Below, piece after piece: positions 12,641-27,326 of a stretch of 64,000 nucleotides of DNA (position 1 is its first letter; each line of letters begins with the position of its first letter). The notes beneath the pieces were generated by a model that did not search any database, was not told the origin of the DNA, and was given only the letters and a program-made list of their open reading frames with translations. The stretch is from contig OY754982.1 of assembly GCA_963576475.1 (NCBI GenBank), positions 10,442,546-10,506,545 of the forward strand, given 5' to 3'. A program made the position numbers and the translations under genes. The stretch is from Molanna angustata (taxonomy: Eukaryota; Arthropoda; Insecta; Trichoptera; Molannidae).

Positions 12641-14986
12641 TTGTTCAAAAAAGTAAAAATAATATATAACAGCGCGGCTGAGATCTCTCGAAATTGACCT
12701 TTATTTACTCTCTTCCAAATCAACAATTGACAACGGATTGTAAATTTATATTTTTTACCAAAAAAAATACTAACATTTCTTTGAAATCGTCGAAATCGAG
12801 TCTAGCCATAACATAAATGATTTGCAATAGTACCTATATCAAATATTTAGTCATTTTTATAAACCTAATTTCCTTGTTTGTTATTCTACGTATAAGTGTA
12901 TTTTTAGATTAACAGTTTATACCCGTGTGCATTCCCTTTAATCTAGCTACACGGTCTGATAATGCGCCCAGGTCTCTAGTCATATAATATTATGTTTTAA
13001 TTTATGAAGAGATGTAAGCTTCCATTTTTCCATACAGCCGCTTCGTGATTAAGCTGTAGTCTACAAGCTCGAAAGGAGATTTACATCACAAAGGACATAA
13101 TCCGAGCTCAAAGACACGGACTTTGTTTAATAATAATATGTCATTTCACGTACTTACATACATTTCATATTGGCTCTGTGGTATCTCTCCGTTGGATTCT
13201 GCATCTCTTGCATTTTAATTTTATACTACATCTCAATTATAACAGTATGGTAATATAGCAAATTTTGTTTATAAAACCAATAACGGTATCAAATTTTGCC
13301 TTCTGATATATACCTAATTCAATTGAATGACAGCTATCGTTTTTTTATTGACTATTTGATTTCTTAAATTATTGTATTCCAGTTAGCGATTGTATTTAAC
13401 GAATTGTACATTTCAACAAAAAAATCATTAGAATACATCTTTCTATCAAATGAGTTTGAGAAAATCGTCAGTGATGTACTGCAGAAAACAATACTAACCA
13501 TTACAAATATTCCCTTATCCTTGGCTTGTTAGAGTATTGCTAAATTTAATGTACCTATCCTGTAAACTAAGTTTAGACAAAAAGCAGATAATTCATTACG
13601 AGGGACTGTTTCATTATAAAAAAAGGTCACCTCATTTTGCAAATTCCAAAAACACCTTTTGATTATCCTTAGAAGATTCCTACCAAACTAGCGCTCTTTG
13701 TGTCATGTTCCCCGCGTGGAATACTTGAGATTACACCGGTCAGTGTGTCGGGGTAAGTAATGAACTATAATGATGCTGCAGCCAACACCACTTCTTTTTA
13801 TGCCATCCTGATACCATCCAGCGAACCATTTACCGAGGGAGATAATGAAGGGAAATAAGAACGAGAAAATTACAAATATTTATTATGTTCAGTTGCAAAT
13901 GCGCAGTAGCTATCAATCAACTTTTTGTCCAGTCCAACGGCGTAGCTCTTTGTACTAAATATTTTACATATATTTTTCTTAGACTACAAACCACTCACTT
14001 GCACACATAATTATATAGAAAAGGAGTCATATGGACTCCATACATGCTTATTATTTCTGATCTTGATAAACAATCATTAGATACATTTTTTCAGACAGCG
14101 TCTATCATCGCCTATTTTCGATGGAAGCGCAATGTCGAATCTCAAATGGAATTTCATGTACCTATGTACAACGGAATGATTCGGTCTTGTTGAATCTATT
14201 ATACATTCATGTTATTATAATCAATTTATTTTTTTTCTTTTCGATTCGTCTTTCGTTTTCGTAACAATTTATTTAATTTGAATAATTTTATAATGACTAA
14301 AATAATTCGTAATACGTAACTGTTATTTTCGTCGCGCATAAATTTGTATTGACTTCGATCTCGCATTTCGACCCGCCATTTTCTCTCTATCGTATCTTTT
14401 CGACGATTCCATTGCACGTCAAGTAAATTTCGTACATAATACAACATCCTAATTTTAATATCGCTGTCGTTCTTGAACACTTTGTTTTAATGTATAAAAA
14501 ATGTTGAAAGAACCGAGAGATAATATTAACGTCAGCTTCCTATCTCATGGACGTTTTTAGTTGGGACGCGGGTCGTGACTCTTGAGTGACACCGACTGAC
14601 TTTTGCTTCGAGATAAACAATCATTTGTACATGATAATTGGTCTTCTGTGGACTTCTGAATTCCTGATAACCACCAAGAAAGTCTTTGCAGAATAGAATT
14701 ATCTATTTCTTTTTCTATTTGACTTGTTTCAAATATATCAGCTTTCTATAATTATACAAGTGAATGATAATGTTAATTTTAAAATATATTTTGCGAATAA
14801 AAACCTAAAAATAACAATAAAAATTATTTTAATATCTCCATTTAATGATTGAGAATCTTTCCAAGGGCGTTGGTATTTCACAATAGGTTGGTAAACAAAG
14901 CTGTTTTAACCCTTTAGAGAATTCATTAGTCCTTAAAGGGTTCTTTCAAGAAGTGACAGATATCAACATTCGAATTACAATTTTTA
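12641..14986. other. Unassigned stretch
   Basis: No recognised gene or repeat. GC-richer patches at 13010-13150 and 13660-13860 are single-copy here and could be conserved non-coding sequence. Confidence 0.35.
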
Positions 14987-15328
14987 TTAATCTTGTACAT
15001 TGCACATTCTCACATCAAGGGCGCTGAAAACGGATAAAGATGCATCATTATGGCTCTGGTAAGATTTGCGAAAGAAGAGTGTTTTGAGATTTTTTTCTAG
15101 AAAGTAGATATATTTTCGGTCTGTCTGAGGGTAGGTATGTGGGAGCTTATTCCATGCATTTGGTCCTGCCGCAGCAAATACACGATCACCGAAATTAGTG
15201 GTGTGCACCCTGTTTATTTCAGTTAATTTTCCAACCATGGATGAAGATGCAGAACGAAGTAATGATTGTCTGTCGTTAATTGAAAGAAGAATACAAAGTT
15301 TTAGAGGTAGGAATGCCTCATGATACAA
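14987..15328 (-). mobile_element. LINE reverse-transcriptase C-terminal fragment
   Basis: The minus-strand frame is open for 113 codons. It contains NRVHTTNFGDRVFAAAGPNA, then WNKLP and a later LEKNLKTLFF. The FGDR.F..AGP..WN.LP block closes the ORF2 protein of many Jockey/CR1-type non-LTR retrotransposons. Everything upstream of about 15330 (the catalytic RT) is absent, as usual for 5'-truncated copies. The frame is unusually intact, so this is a younger copy than others here. It is not a host gene. Confidence 0.75.
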
Positions 15329-17928
15329 ATTCTCAAAGATCTGTTGAACTTGTACTTTTATTTAATTCTGACAATATTTGAATAGGTATCAAGTTAGGTT
15401 ATCAATTCGACTTGAATTTTATTTTTGTATGTTATATATGCAATAAAGTTTCTGTGTCTTGTCAAAATATACAGATTATCTACAATATTCTTCTTGATTT
15501 GTTTACCATTTACTCTCCCACTGTCAATTTTTGTACCATTGTACAACCGATCAGTACAACTATACTCTTTATCCTTAATTTCAATTCTTGGAATGTTTAA
15601 AACTTCGTTTCACGCTTTTTAATGGGACCGTTCATTATTTTGATGCATCATTTGCGGAATTTCAGTGATCATGGTGTTATTACACGTTTACATTGTTAAT
15701 TATAGTATAATTTAGAAATTTACTTAAGTGCTTCATAATGGTCCAATCTCATTGCCCAATTTAGTCTCCTTGCTCGCCGTACAATGTATGGGTTCAGTAC
15801 CTACACGACACAAAGGCCACTGAATTTATATGGGCATAAAAAGTTTACAACAGCGTTAGTTTGCAATTTTTTTAATTCATATGATTAAAGCCGTTGTTTT
15901 TTTTTATATTATAGGTTTTATTTCGTGTAGGTTCATTTTGTTTCGTTTTTTATAGTTATATCTTTATTCGTTAATTTGTTGATTGTTAAAATCTATGACT
16001 TGTTCAAACTTATCGATCGTGCGAGTTGGGTCGTACCTTATTTTACATTTTTAAGAGGACATTTAGTGATTGGAAGCATGATATATTAAAACCGCCTTTT
16101 GCACTTTGAAGTTCGTATTTAGTAAGGGTAACTATCGCGTGCGTTAAAAATAAATACCCAAAATTTGTTGGTTTTTTGCATTTTAAAAACAAACCTTACG
16201 TGAAATGAAAAAACTTTATCGGTCATTCACTTTGATTTTATTCACTCTTTATTATTCTTTATGGTAATAAAACATCAATTTATCAACGACATATAGTTAC
16301 GGAGTAAAAATACTTTAAAAAGGAATATTTTAAATAATTTATTTAGGGGAATTTATGCTGAATTTTAAAATTGTGTGACTAACATTCACTAGAGAAATGT
16401 AGAAAATACTTATGGTTTATTTTTATAAACACACTTTCAAACATATTTGAGATTTTTTTTTTATTAATTTGTTTTGAAATTGGGGTGTTTATGTTTATAT
16501 GCCCCCTTTAATGATACTTCATTATTAACAAATGGTATTTTTGTATATAAATTTAATGTTAAAAACACTTAGCCTTTTTGAAATATGTAAAAAAAAATTG
16601 TTACATATTCATCCTTAGGTAGGTACTTCTTTATTCGACTAAATCTCATTTTCAATTAAATTTTATATCGCTCCTTGTATTTTTTTTTGTTTGTTTAGGA
16701 TAGCTTTTTTATTTTTAAACCCACAATTTTTTTTAATTTAGAAATATAATTTATATAATTTTTTTACCAGGACTTAAACAAGAGGTTTCCAATTGGACTC
16801 TACACGGTGTGAATTCTGTCCGACGTATTATCGAGTTAATTACGTACAATTCCCAGAATTCTGCGTATCACTTCCACTAATTCAATAATTATTGGTTGGA
16901 CGTTGGAAATCTCAAATTTTGAATATTGTCCAGTCATCTTTGAACCTTTGTGGTCACCGACTGACATGCCCGGTAGTCATATTGAAAAAGTCCACGTGAT
17001 CATTGACAATGGTCGCGTAAGAAGAGAGATAACCTTAAGGTCGTTTTAGACTCTTTATATTTTTATATTCTTTTACTCTATCTTTACTCTATAATCCAAA
17101 AGATGCGAGTTTAAATACTGCCTCGATCGAATTCGTTCACTCAGCACAATTATTTTGTTTGATTTAGGGAATATTTGACAAATTTAAAGTTCTTTTTACA
17201 AGGACATAATAGTCATGCGATGTAGATCACACAAATGTCACTTTTTTGTATACGTCTAATAACTCATTTGATCAAATACCACCGTTCATTAAAACAAGGC
17301 GATTGGTTGTTTATTTCAAAATTAAGTTATTGGATACACCATCATAAAATAATGTTATTATTGGGATCTAGATTGTCCATGAATTGCGACTAGGTATTTA
17401 CAACATGTTTTCTACTCAAAAATGACTGCTCCAAACTATTTAAAGGTATTTTCGACACTACCGGTTTCAGAATGGCATTCCCCTCATAAATTGTTTTTAT
17501 TGATTATTTAGTTTATGTTGAATCTACTTATTTTTCATGTAGTGTAAAACGGCATTTACATGCCGCCGTGTCGGAACGATTTTTCTTTTCGTCCCGGACA
17601 GTGATCGTATAATTATCGACATCGACTTGAATAAACCTACTCCGATCTCATTATTATGTAAGATAGATGATTGTGTATTACCTATAGGCACTCCTATCTC
17701 TATCACATAGTAAAGTAACCTTATAGTTCTTTGTTCAAAATTACTCATGAAACCATGCCATCATTATTGGGTACATCTATGCTAGTTTTTTCAATATATC
17801 GACAATACTTTTTTTATACCTCTTCTCCCGGCTTCGTTCCCGATACACTAATCGAGGATATCACGTTTCTTTATACCTAACTAAATTCTTTCAAAATATG
17901 GACGTATTTCATTTTTAAGATGCCCATT
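15329..17928. other. Unassigned AT-rich stretch
   Basis: No gene or repeat recognised. Homopolymer T runs and AT-rich sequence prevail, especially at 15890-16790. Confidence 0.35.
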
Positions 17929-17952
17929 ATTGCACGTAATAATACGTGCAAT
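17929..17952. repeat. Perfect short hairpin
   Basis: Ten-base arms ATTGCACGTA and TACGTGCAAT flank a four-base loop. No neighbouring repeat family explains it. Confidence 0.6.
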
Positions 17953-18589
17953 GAGACAATCTCTGATCCTACTACTCTTTGATTATCTGACAATGTTATT
18001 ATTTTAGCTTTTCTCCCTTCTTTTTCCTTGACAAATTGTCTAATACATATATTGTGGGATATGTGAAAGTATGAGCGACTGAGTGTATAATATAATGAAG
18101 AGGTGTTGGAACACCGCAATCTTTATTCTTACGGCTGTCACAGAGTTCACATCTTATTGTATATTGTCATTATTGTCGTGTCATTGTAATTATATATGAA
18201 GAAACTAGAGTATTCATCATCTCTTCTACAACCCCAACATAAAGATACTATAAAGTTATATTTTGTTTGTGAGAGCTGAATATTTTTTATATTTCAAATG
18301 TCGATGGAAAATTTTATTATGAAGTTGGAATATGTATCATCGATGACGGATTTTTTTCAAACAGTGAGATATTTCTTTTTCTTATCTTAGAAACTTTTCC
18401 TAAACTATTTTTAGTGTCAAGCTCATATTTCCGTTATTATTTTCACATTATTAATCAAAGAATTCAATCAAAAATCAAAATTTCTCTTCATTTTTATCGC
18501 TTTTCTTGTTGTTTTTTGAGTGTATAATTCCGTTTAGACGAGCCGAATCGTTATACTCCTAAATTAGTTTATTCCCGTATTGCTTTTGA

Positions 18590-18805
18590 ATGATCAAAGC
18601 AGTCCCTCGGAAGAAATGTTTGAAAACTCTTCTTGAAGAGTACGCAGTCAAAGAAAACGCGGCTAATTACAGACCCTCGCTTAGAAAGCTCCCGGAGATT
18701 CGCGATAAGCTCTTCCACTCGAAGCTTTTGCGAGTCCTTTTAGTAATTTACGAAAATTCAATGACGTCCTCTTCGGATAAAACAAAATTATTCGAGATAT
18801 GGTAA
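18590..18805 (+). other. Coding-like open frame of 71 codons, unrecognised
   Basis: The frame starts MIKAVPRKKC and contains LPEIRDKLFHSKLLRVLL. Its composition is more balanced than the AT-rich flanks, which is why I list it. I recognise no domain and see no clear splice acceptor or donor framing it as an exon. It may be a conserved exon, a decayed repeat or chance; I favour no function call. Confidence 0.2.
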
Positions 18806-20071
18806 ATTGTTTTTGTGTAGAATCTATTTTAACATTATATAAGTACTTTTATAATAATTATTTCGTATTCATCCAACTTTGTGGTCGCTTTTACGTAAAT
18901 TAACGTTGATGGTTCTTATTTTATTTAATTAACTCTTTATAATTATCAAGAAAATTATCTTATTTTTACTTTAACCAAGTACTTATTAATTGTTACTTTA
19001 GCTAATATGAAATTGTTCATACCTGTTGTTTATATTTTACAGTGCCTTGTGGTACATATTATTAATTTAATTTATAATTATTCCAGACTTAACAATTGCT
19101 TCATTATTTATTTGGTGAAATTCTAGTGATCTGTAGACGGTCTATAATCCCAGAAATCATATTTTCCATCAAAGAAACGTCAATAATCAGAAATTTTCAA
19201 GGCTTGACCAACACAAACAGACGTAATAGATGATATTCAAATTTTTAGCTTTTACGAATTGGTTAATATTCTCGAAAATACAAAACGTAATTGTTATTTG
19301 TCTTAGTGGATCATTTCACAATTATTATGGTACAAAGTTTCAAGTATTGCTATTATTTTTTTTTTGTAGTAAGTGCCAGAGCCTTTTATAATTTTTCTAC
19401 GGTTCACCGTTTTGTTAATTATTACGAAACGAATGAGTCTGGGTCCATTCTGCCATTATTATTAAAATGTATCATATAATGGCACATTTTGATTTAATAA
19501 TTGCGTTCATTGTTTCATATCATTCATTGTTCCTGCGTTGAGCAACACAATGACGTATAAAGCAAACAATATAAAATTATAAGGACTAGCAGAGATGAAA
19601 ATATCGTACTTCAAGAGGATGTGAAACAGTATGACTAGGCAACAGTTTAATTTATTCATCTCGCAAATACAGTGCCTTTTTCTTTCTCTTCAAATATTGT
19701 ATTTTTCATACTCTTCGTTGTTTGTAGCACTCAAGAGATACACATGTTTTTCCCATATCATGTTTTTTTTGTGGTGCTTGTATTTCATAACCACACTATA
19801 GAAAATTTGACATTTCTATAGTGTGAATATTTATGAAAATTGAATATTTGTCATTCAAATTATTTCACATTTATGTGTGAAGTGAAGCAATCTGTTTATT
19901 TTGTTATCATTATTATGTTTCCATAATAGGTTGAAATTGAACCCATTGAACTCAAAACTAAAATTTAGAGGGCAGTTTCTCCAAGAAGTCATCGCCACAT
20001 TGACATCAACATTGAAAAACTCGTGCTTTCCGAAAACGTCGAATTCTTTGGTGTTTACTCAGACAGTAAAT
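18806..20071. other. Unassigned stretch with one perfect hairpin
   Basis: No gene found. A hairpin with 13-base perfect arms CACACTATAGAAA and TTTCTATAGTGTG lies at 19792-19825 with an 8-base loop. Confidence 0.4.
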
Positions 20072-20348
20072 TGTTACATATCGCTTTCTGAGGATTAGAG
20101 TATTGTATGTCCATAAAGTATGAAACAGAATAATGAGAATGAAAATTCATAAAAAATATATTTCGTCCCATTAACTTTAACACTGGAAATTGACATTGGA
20201 TATCGATATGAGAGGAATCAAATATACGAACTTCAAGTAAGTATTGGATTTTGTATAGAAACATTTTAAAAAATCAATTATAAACTATCATTTTTTCTCT
20301 AATTAGACATAGAATAGATACTCTAATCCTCAGCAAGCGATATGTATA
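20072..20348. mobile_element. MITE with about 30-bp terminal inverted repeats
   Basis: The left end (acatatcgctttctgagg, then attagagtat) and the right end (atactctaatcctcag, then caagcgatatgt) are reverse complements with one or two mismatches. TA lies at both borders. The interior has no coding sense. Non-autonomous DNA transposon, superfamily unknown; Tc1/mariner fits the TA. Confidence 0.7.
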
Positions 20349-23300
20349 GTATGCGAATTTCTAAAATCGGTCAGTTTACGTTATTTTTTACTATACATAA
20401 TCCCAAGATTGTGACAAAAACACTAATTTTTAACATTTGTCGTATTTTGATTAGGTACTGCAACGATATAAATTTCGGAAAAACGTTGTCTCACAAAACT
20501 TTTTTTGAATAAATTGCACTGGTTGAAGTTTCCAGAGTGAATCGACTTTTTCTATTTGTCTGATGGTGTTTCATCATATGAATAACCTTGCAACTTTAGT
20601 ATATCCATGGATCTGGATCACAGAGTAACCTGGTCGCATGGATCACAGAGTAACAATTCCTCAAAGGATGTCGACAGAAAGCTAAATCAGATTATAATGA
20701 TCGATCCATTTGTGTGATCGGTCTTATTTATTTATTTATTTATTTTATTTTGGGAAACAAAACAGCTGTTACATGTTTTACATTAATAAAAAAATAACAA
20801 TCAGGAAAGTAAGCCAATTACATTGTTCCACAGATTAATATACATAATAAAGACAATTCAGTACAAAGTCAAAGACAAAAGTGTGGTGTAAGTGTACAAT
20901 TGTGATGTGTGTGTATGTGTGTGTGTGTGTGTGTGTGTATTTTATGAAGCGAGGATGAAATTATAATAGATTTGCTCCATATGTTCACAGTGCTTGAATC
21001 ATGAGCGTGATGTTCTTCAGCAAACGGCGATATTGTTATCCTTAAGATTATTCTTTGAAGTTATTGTGGCGAATATTTTTCGTCAACACCCATTATTCAT
21101 CTAACATCGTTAAAAAATCCCACCTTAGTATTCACAATAACGATTGTAATGTAAGGACAATCGTATTTAGCAATTTAAAAAAAGTTGTTTCTCCAAAATT
21201 ATATCGAGCAACACTCAGTTAATTGTATCATTTAGGAGTTACGATAAAACCCACACTTGCTTTAATTTGTATCAATATTGGTTCGATCTCAAAACACTCT
21301 CTGTTGTCTCGAGATGTTTCTAATATTGTTTTATCTTCAACCTTTCCTTAAAAAGATCGTACTCCGTTTATGATCGAATTTAGCCTGTATCTGGGATACT
21401 CTTTTTCTCGCACAAGACACGCATCGCGTGTTGCCCTCTGAAGGGTTTCGATAAACCCTAATGGATGCCACTCCACCGTTACCCCCTGGGACCTCTTTCA
21501 GTTTATGTTGTCCTGATAAATGATGCTTTTCGTTTAAAGTTATTAGGGTTACAGATTTCTTTATAGCCCACTAGGCTACTGGTCCAGTTTTTATTTTATT
21601 TAATAAAACAAAACACACAAGTACCTACCTACTCAAAAATATCGTGCGAGATATTTCATTTAGGTTTTTTCCATCCGCTGTTATTGATTACGTTGTGGTT
21701 TTATTTTCTTCGGGAGTAAACAACTTTTTTATTTATTTCCCATCCATTGAAGAAGGTACTGAAATAATTGGTATTTTTTAAAGTATACCTATAATAATTG
21801 ATTGTTACAATTTATTAAATATCATTTCACACAAGCGTCCTTGAGGTGACCACGGTTGTCACTAAACGGCGCTTTATAAATTGTCCTTATTACTATTATT
21901 ATTATCTCCAACCAGATGTTTTTGGTAATATCTACAATACAATATGTGCATCTATTACTAAATTATACGTCTTGCTGAGCCACCAGTTGTTCTATCCTGG
22001 TTACTCTTCTTTTGTCTCTGAATACTTCGGTATTAATTTGTTTTCGATCTTTATTAAAGGTTGTTATTTCTACAAGTTGTTCTCAGGAACAAATAGTTGC
22101 ATTATGACAAAATTATTGCTTGATTTGTGAACCTTTTTTGCCTATACATATATTTTATAATTTTATTCATGTGTTTCATAATCCCACTGATAGAGTAGTT
22201 TGTAGTGTTTCTCATTCTCAAATATTATATAATACTTGATACACGCTTTGTTTCAACAATATTAAAGTAAGTTGATACTCGGGGTAACATACACAAAGGC
22301 ACTCACCTCATTTTATTGTCTAAATAATTTTGCTCTTCTTGAGAAATTATCGCTTGACACACGAATCTACTTCCAAAATCACTGCTAATCCGCACTGCTG
22401 ATCATGTTTGCCTAATGTAAATTGTGTGTTTTCCCACAGTTAAATTGTTTTTCGCTCCGAGTGGGAACATCCCCTTTTAGAATAAGCTTCTCTGTTTAAC
22501 AAAGCAACTCCACACTGGGTATATGTTTACAATAACAAGACAGAATTAAAATACTAAATATATTGACAACTCATTCTGTAATGGATCTCGTAAAACAATA
22601 CGAGAGAGGTAAATTAAATACATTGATTCATTTCCTGGTCTGTCATAATTTTCTCATGTTCAATTCTCAGTCAGTTCTGACTGATGAGTTTTATTCATTA
22701 TTTGCTTTTAGACACGACGTATTGAAATTATGATTTTATGAAGCGATTCGCAAGGAGAGCATGAACGGTGTTTAACTTCAAATTGAATCACGTCCAAAGG
22801 AGCTTTATAACGTACAAATGAAAGTGAGTGAAAGGTCTATTCACGCGAAGTAGCGCTTCTCGCCCTCGACAACTACGCCTTTCAGCTGTAACTTTAATGA
22901 GTGTCGGATGTTCGCGAAATGAGATTTAGACAATATTCTAGGAGCCGCCACCTCTTATGCCTTTCTGGTTTCCTGGGACGGAGCATTCGTGCGTTTCCTC
23001 GTTCATATTGACGTTTCTAAACAAGCTACCAAACAAAAGGGTAAATTTGTCTCATTTTTGTATTAATTTCGCACGTACGTTTGTCATTTGCATTTATTTC
23101 AAGAACATGTCCTATAATTTTAAGTGCTACGAGTTACCTTTTCATTTTTGCATAATTTTATTCCGTTCATTTTGTTTTCTTGGAGAGTCCTGTGTTCTTC
23201 ATTTAAATGTATTCATCTTGCGTCCTTTGTATTGATTGAATGTATTCTTCAAGGACTATTTATGTGTGTTCATTATGTCTACTTAGTATTCTTTTGTCAT

Positions 23301-23789
23301 TACCAGACATTAATTTAACAAGTGAAGATCGACCGCAGTCTCAACGGTTCATTCTTGTGTTAATCTCGATCGCATATACTTGTTATTGTGCAAGTTCTTG
23401 AACATATGTACATACCGTAACATACATATGGAATGACCTGTTGAAATCGTGTCGTTGCATGCTTTCAGCAATTTTGTTTGCTAATAATAATTTTGTTCTT
23501 ATGTCACATGCATAATTCACAAGTAATGAATGACAATATAATTATTGTAAGTACTCACAACGATGTGTGTATTTTCCACAGGTATTAATAAATTTTTCTC
23601 ATTAGGTACAGGAATCGACTGTATTTTTATTTCGATTTTGCCAATCAGGTAAAAATTTCAAAAATAAATTGTCATGTAGTTAAAAATTCCTTTTTTTATT
23701 TTACTTTATATATATACCTTTACGCGACATTATACAATACCATCGAAGTGAAAGTCATGGCATATTTTCCACAATTTTATTTAAAGATT
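20349..23789. other. Unassigned stretch with simple repeats and GC-richer patches
   Basis: Holds a direct repeat of ggatcacagagtaac at about 20605-20654, an ATTT-rich run at 20725-20750 that looks like the tail of an antisense retroposon, and a (GT)n microsatellite at about 20905-20940. Patches at 21340-21540 and 22740-22990 are less AT-rich and may be conserved non-coding DNA. No exon is supported. Confidence 0.4.
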
Positions 23790-23924
23790 CACTTTATTTA
23801 AGAAATATTCAATAACTTTGGATTTATGGGTATTTAGTTTGATACGTATTCTTCATCTATAAATACTATCGCTATCGACAGTTGGATATCATGTGTTACA
23901 TGCAACTATTAATATTTTAAAATT
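23790..23924 (+). mobile_element. Interspersed family H, right-end fragment
   Basis: Shares ttcaataactttggattt, then atactatcgctatcgacag and the terminal hairpin CATGTgttACATG followed by CAACTA with the copy ending at 43994. The left part is absent. Confidence 0.65.
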
Positions 23925-24685
23925 CTGCTTAAAAAATAATTCCGAAAGTACATAATATAAAGTACTTACGGGTACTTACTCGTATAAGTTTTAATATTAT
24001 GAATGGCGTATGGATTATTTATTCCAATTCGCATTCATGTTTGTGCCAATTTTGAGTAAATGGGTTCATTTTTCCATCTCATTGTATCAATAATAAAATA
24101 GTCTTTCAATTGGGATGATACAAGCAATATAGGTATCTATATATCCCTCGTTCAAAACCTTTTGATGAAGTTGAATTTGTATGTGTGGATTTATTTATGA
24201 AAGCGAGTCACTTGGAGATACAGGATACCTTTTATTTGAATAATTCAGTCGACATAATACTTTCAACTGAATTCAGTCTTTGGTATGAGGGTAGGTACCT
24301 ACACACATAAATACCATGGATATTTTTGGTACTAGATAGATTCGTCTCACCTATCTGTACGTTTTTTTTTTTCATTTCATGAATGCATTTACTTTTCGAG
24401 GGTTTTTTTTATATTTTCCTTTCCAATAAATACATAGGTAATATTTTAGTACCTTTTTCAAGTATTAAAATAATGTTTTATTACATCCAGATTCGTTACT
24501 CAATTGATAACAATTGCGCTTGATGTGTTCGTAAAAATGTGGGATAAATGTGCGATAGAACAATATCTTGTAAATTTCTTTATTGTAAATTGTTCGCGTT
24601 GTATTAATATTACCTCATCTATACGTAATTTTCAAACAATGCGGTTTTCGTGTATTCGCGTTGCAATAATTTGTATTATTCATAC

Positions 24686-24905
24686 CATCACGTCATGTCC
24701 CTCAAGGGGTAGGAAAAAAAATTGAATGTTACGTTTTTCTACGCATCCATCGCTTCATGGAGAATGTCTTACATGGTCGTAACATCCTTTTTTTCGACGA
24801 TCCCGTCCTCTCAGTAGTGCATTTTCTGTCAGCCAAATACGTTTTCTTTGTCAGGTGTTTTTCATTATTCGCAAGTGACCAAACCATCTCAACGTGTTCC
24901 CTTTC
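24686..24905 (-). mobile_element. RTE-like LINE C-terminal fragment and 3' end
   Basis: On the minus strand, shifting between frames, it reads LRWFGHLRIM, then LTKKTYLAD, then KKRCYDHVRH. This LRWFGH...RLTK...RP..RW.DH series is the C-terminal tail of RTE-type non-LTR retrotransposon proteins. It ends in a non-coding motif, accccttgagggacatgacg, that also lies in the antisense element at 34100-34345. Several stops and frameshifts; no longer functional. Confidence 0.65.
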
Positions 24906-27010
24906 GTTCTTCTTGCATTATTTCCTTGTGTCCTCATTTCTTCCCCTGTAAGTCACCGTCCTATTGCAGATTATTTTTAGCGGTTTAATTTCAACTTTAT
25001 TTATTTTGCTGTTATGCGATTTATGCCATTTCTAATTCCCACTTGCAAGGTTGACACTGCGATTGCGTTTTGATTGGCAAAATTGGTATTTTTCCAAATA
25101 AAGATTTGTGTTTAAGTATTACAAGTACCTACACCTTTGTACGTCTGTTCCTGGCGAACGTTTTGGAATATTTGACTGGGTTATAAATAGACATCGGAAA
25201 TAAAATAAAGAAGGTAACCGCACTCTCTTTCATCTCGTTAAAGATAATATTATCCTTTTAACTTTCCTCAGAACGCAACGTCTGCCGACTGTCAACCTTT
25301 CTATGACCCCTTTTAAAGAGGAGACTTGGACAATTTTAAAATAAAAGTGTTGTAACAACTTGTGTATCTGAGAGCAAACTCCACTGCTTTGACCCGTGAC
25401 ATCTTTTCTATTTCTGCTTTCCTCATACATTTTTGTACCATCGTTGCTTTTATTTTTTTTAGTATCTTTATAACCAGAAAGTTTTATGATGATTACTTAT
25501 ATTAAATTCATTCTTCATAAGTTGCAGTTCTAGCTATTTTTGTAGCACATTTTGAAAGAAAGTAAACTAAAACAAACACGTTTATTAGTGTCACCTACTG
25601 TTGAGTAATTAAGGTACAAACTAATGCAGTAGCAGTCAATCCAGATGAAGGAGCGGTCCTGCACCGAAACAAGAAGACGCAAAATACTCAACAGTGGTAA
25701 ACACAAAGCCATTTGTTTGCATTAATTATATAATATTTGATTCCATTTCAAAATAATGTTTTCAGTCTAGTCTTCGCTGTTGTTATATTGTCATTAAATC
25801 GTATTTGTTAAATGATGCTGCGTTCGTTTAGATCGCACAATGATTGATTCGTATCCTGGTTTTAATGAACAAAATTCTAAATAACTTCTTTAGACAGTAG
25901 ATGCCTAATAGATGCTTCAAGTATTCCTACATTGTCTGTTGCAATATCGACTGGTTTCGTTTCTGTATTCAACAGTATGTATGTTGATAATAACATTTAC
26001 CTCCGGAGTTCCTAGCTATACTGTATAATGCTGATGTTTAAGACAAGCTTAATTGCTCTAGACGCTTAAGGAAGTTATTTGACTATGCGAACTTGCTCTC
26101 TGTAAAGTGCTTGCAATAATATGAGGAATTCATAAATATGTTGCAATTAAATCGGTACTTCTTGTTTCTACGAAGAAGTTTTACCGTTATACTTCGTAAA
26201 CTGCGAGTAAATAATTGATTGGAATTGCTTTTACATATATTTCAATAAGTTATTTCACTCGCAGGTTTTTAGAGTATTGTTTATTGTCTTCTTATTCTCC
26301 ACTACATGCTAATTGTGTCAAGTTAGGATCTCGAAGATTTGATTTCATCGAATTCCCAACGTTATTTATTAGACGGTATCCTCTATTTTTAAAACTACCT
26401 TTTTGTATCTTTCGCCTCATGGAAATGAATATTTCAACACTGAATGTCTACTCTTTTCTTTCTTTGTAAGTATATATCACTGAATCCCTTGTTTGCACTC
26501 AAGTAAATAACTTGGCTACGTTTTAAACTATTTTAAATTCATATATTCAATGTCTTTTCGCTTTTTGGAAATGCAACTTCAAATAATAAAATTTCATTTT
26601 TCCGACCCAACAAATATTTGGCAATTGTTTTAAGGATGAAGCTGCAAATAATTGTTTGGAAATAATCGAAATTTTAAATGTCCTCCATTTATTTAGATCT
26701 TTAGAGTCCACATTTTTGTCACGGCTACATTTGTCACGGAATAAATAAAATCAATTAAACGTTCCGATGCTTGTATTATATAATTGTTTTGATCACACCA
26801 TTGTTAATCGTTGTTCCAAAAATTATATTTTGATTTGCTTTTTAAAATATACAATTAATATCAACCTCAGTGTTATGTATTCAGTAGTTTTTAATAAACA
26901 ATTATTTTGAACTTTGGACGAAAGGAAATTTTAATTATTATGAATTATTGAGTGTTGTTTTTGTGAAAGTTGATTTGATTCATACGCGCTCTTAACTTAT
27001 TCTTGGTAGC
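24906..27010. other. Unassigned stretch
   Basis: No recognised gene or repeat; several short open frames show no motif. Confidence 0.35.
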
Positions 27011-27326
27011 CTGGATGTCTATCGTCAGCTGAGTTGGTACGGGCATGTAAAATGGAGACCACCAGACCATACCGTAAATAAGATAATAAATATTAATCTT
27101 ATTCGTTCATCATCCAGTGGAAGACCAAATAGCACCTGGATAAACTATTGCTCAAGATCCAACAAAGAAACAGGTTGCATGAAAGCGATACCCAGAACCG
27201 CAATGTATACAGTCTGAGGACGAGACGAGCCGACCCCAATAGCCAATATAGGCATAGTTGGGACAGTGTCTGGAAGAAGAAGCGTTCTTGATGAATCTCA
27301 TTGATAATGAATTAGAACAACATTTT
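27011..27326 (+). mobile_element. RTE-like LINE C-terminal fragment
   Basis: The plus strand reads RQLSWYGHVKWRPPDHTV, then SSSSGRPNSTW, and later, after a frame change, RADPNSQYRHSWDSVWKKKR. The WYGHV...GRP..TW...RADP...WD.. order matches the end of RTE-type LINE proteins. It is followed at once by a complete SINE, which may have inserted into its 3' flank. Degenerate. Confidence 0.65.

Noticed and set aside
13735..13765. Splice donor-like GGGGTAAGTAATG marking an exon end
   Set aside because: No open frame with recognisable coding content precedes it; such words occur often by chance.
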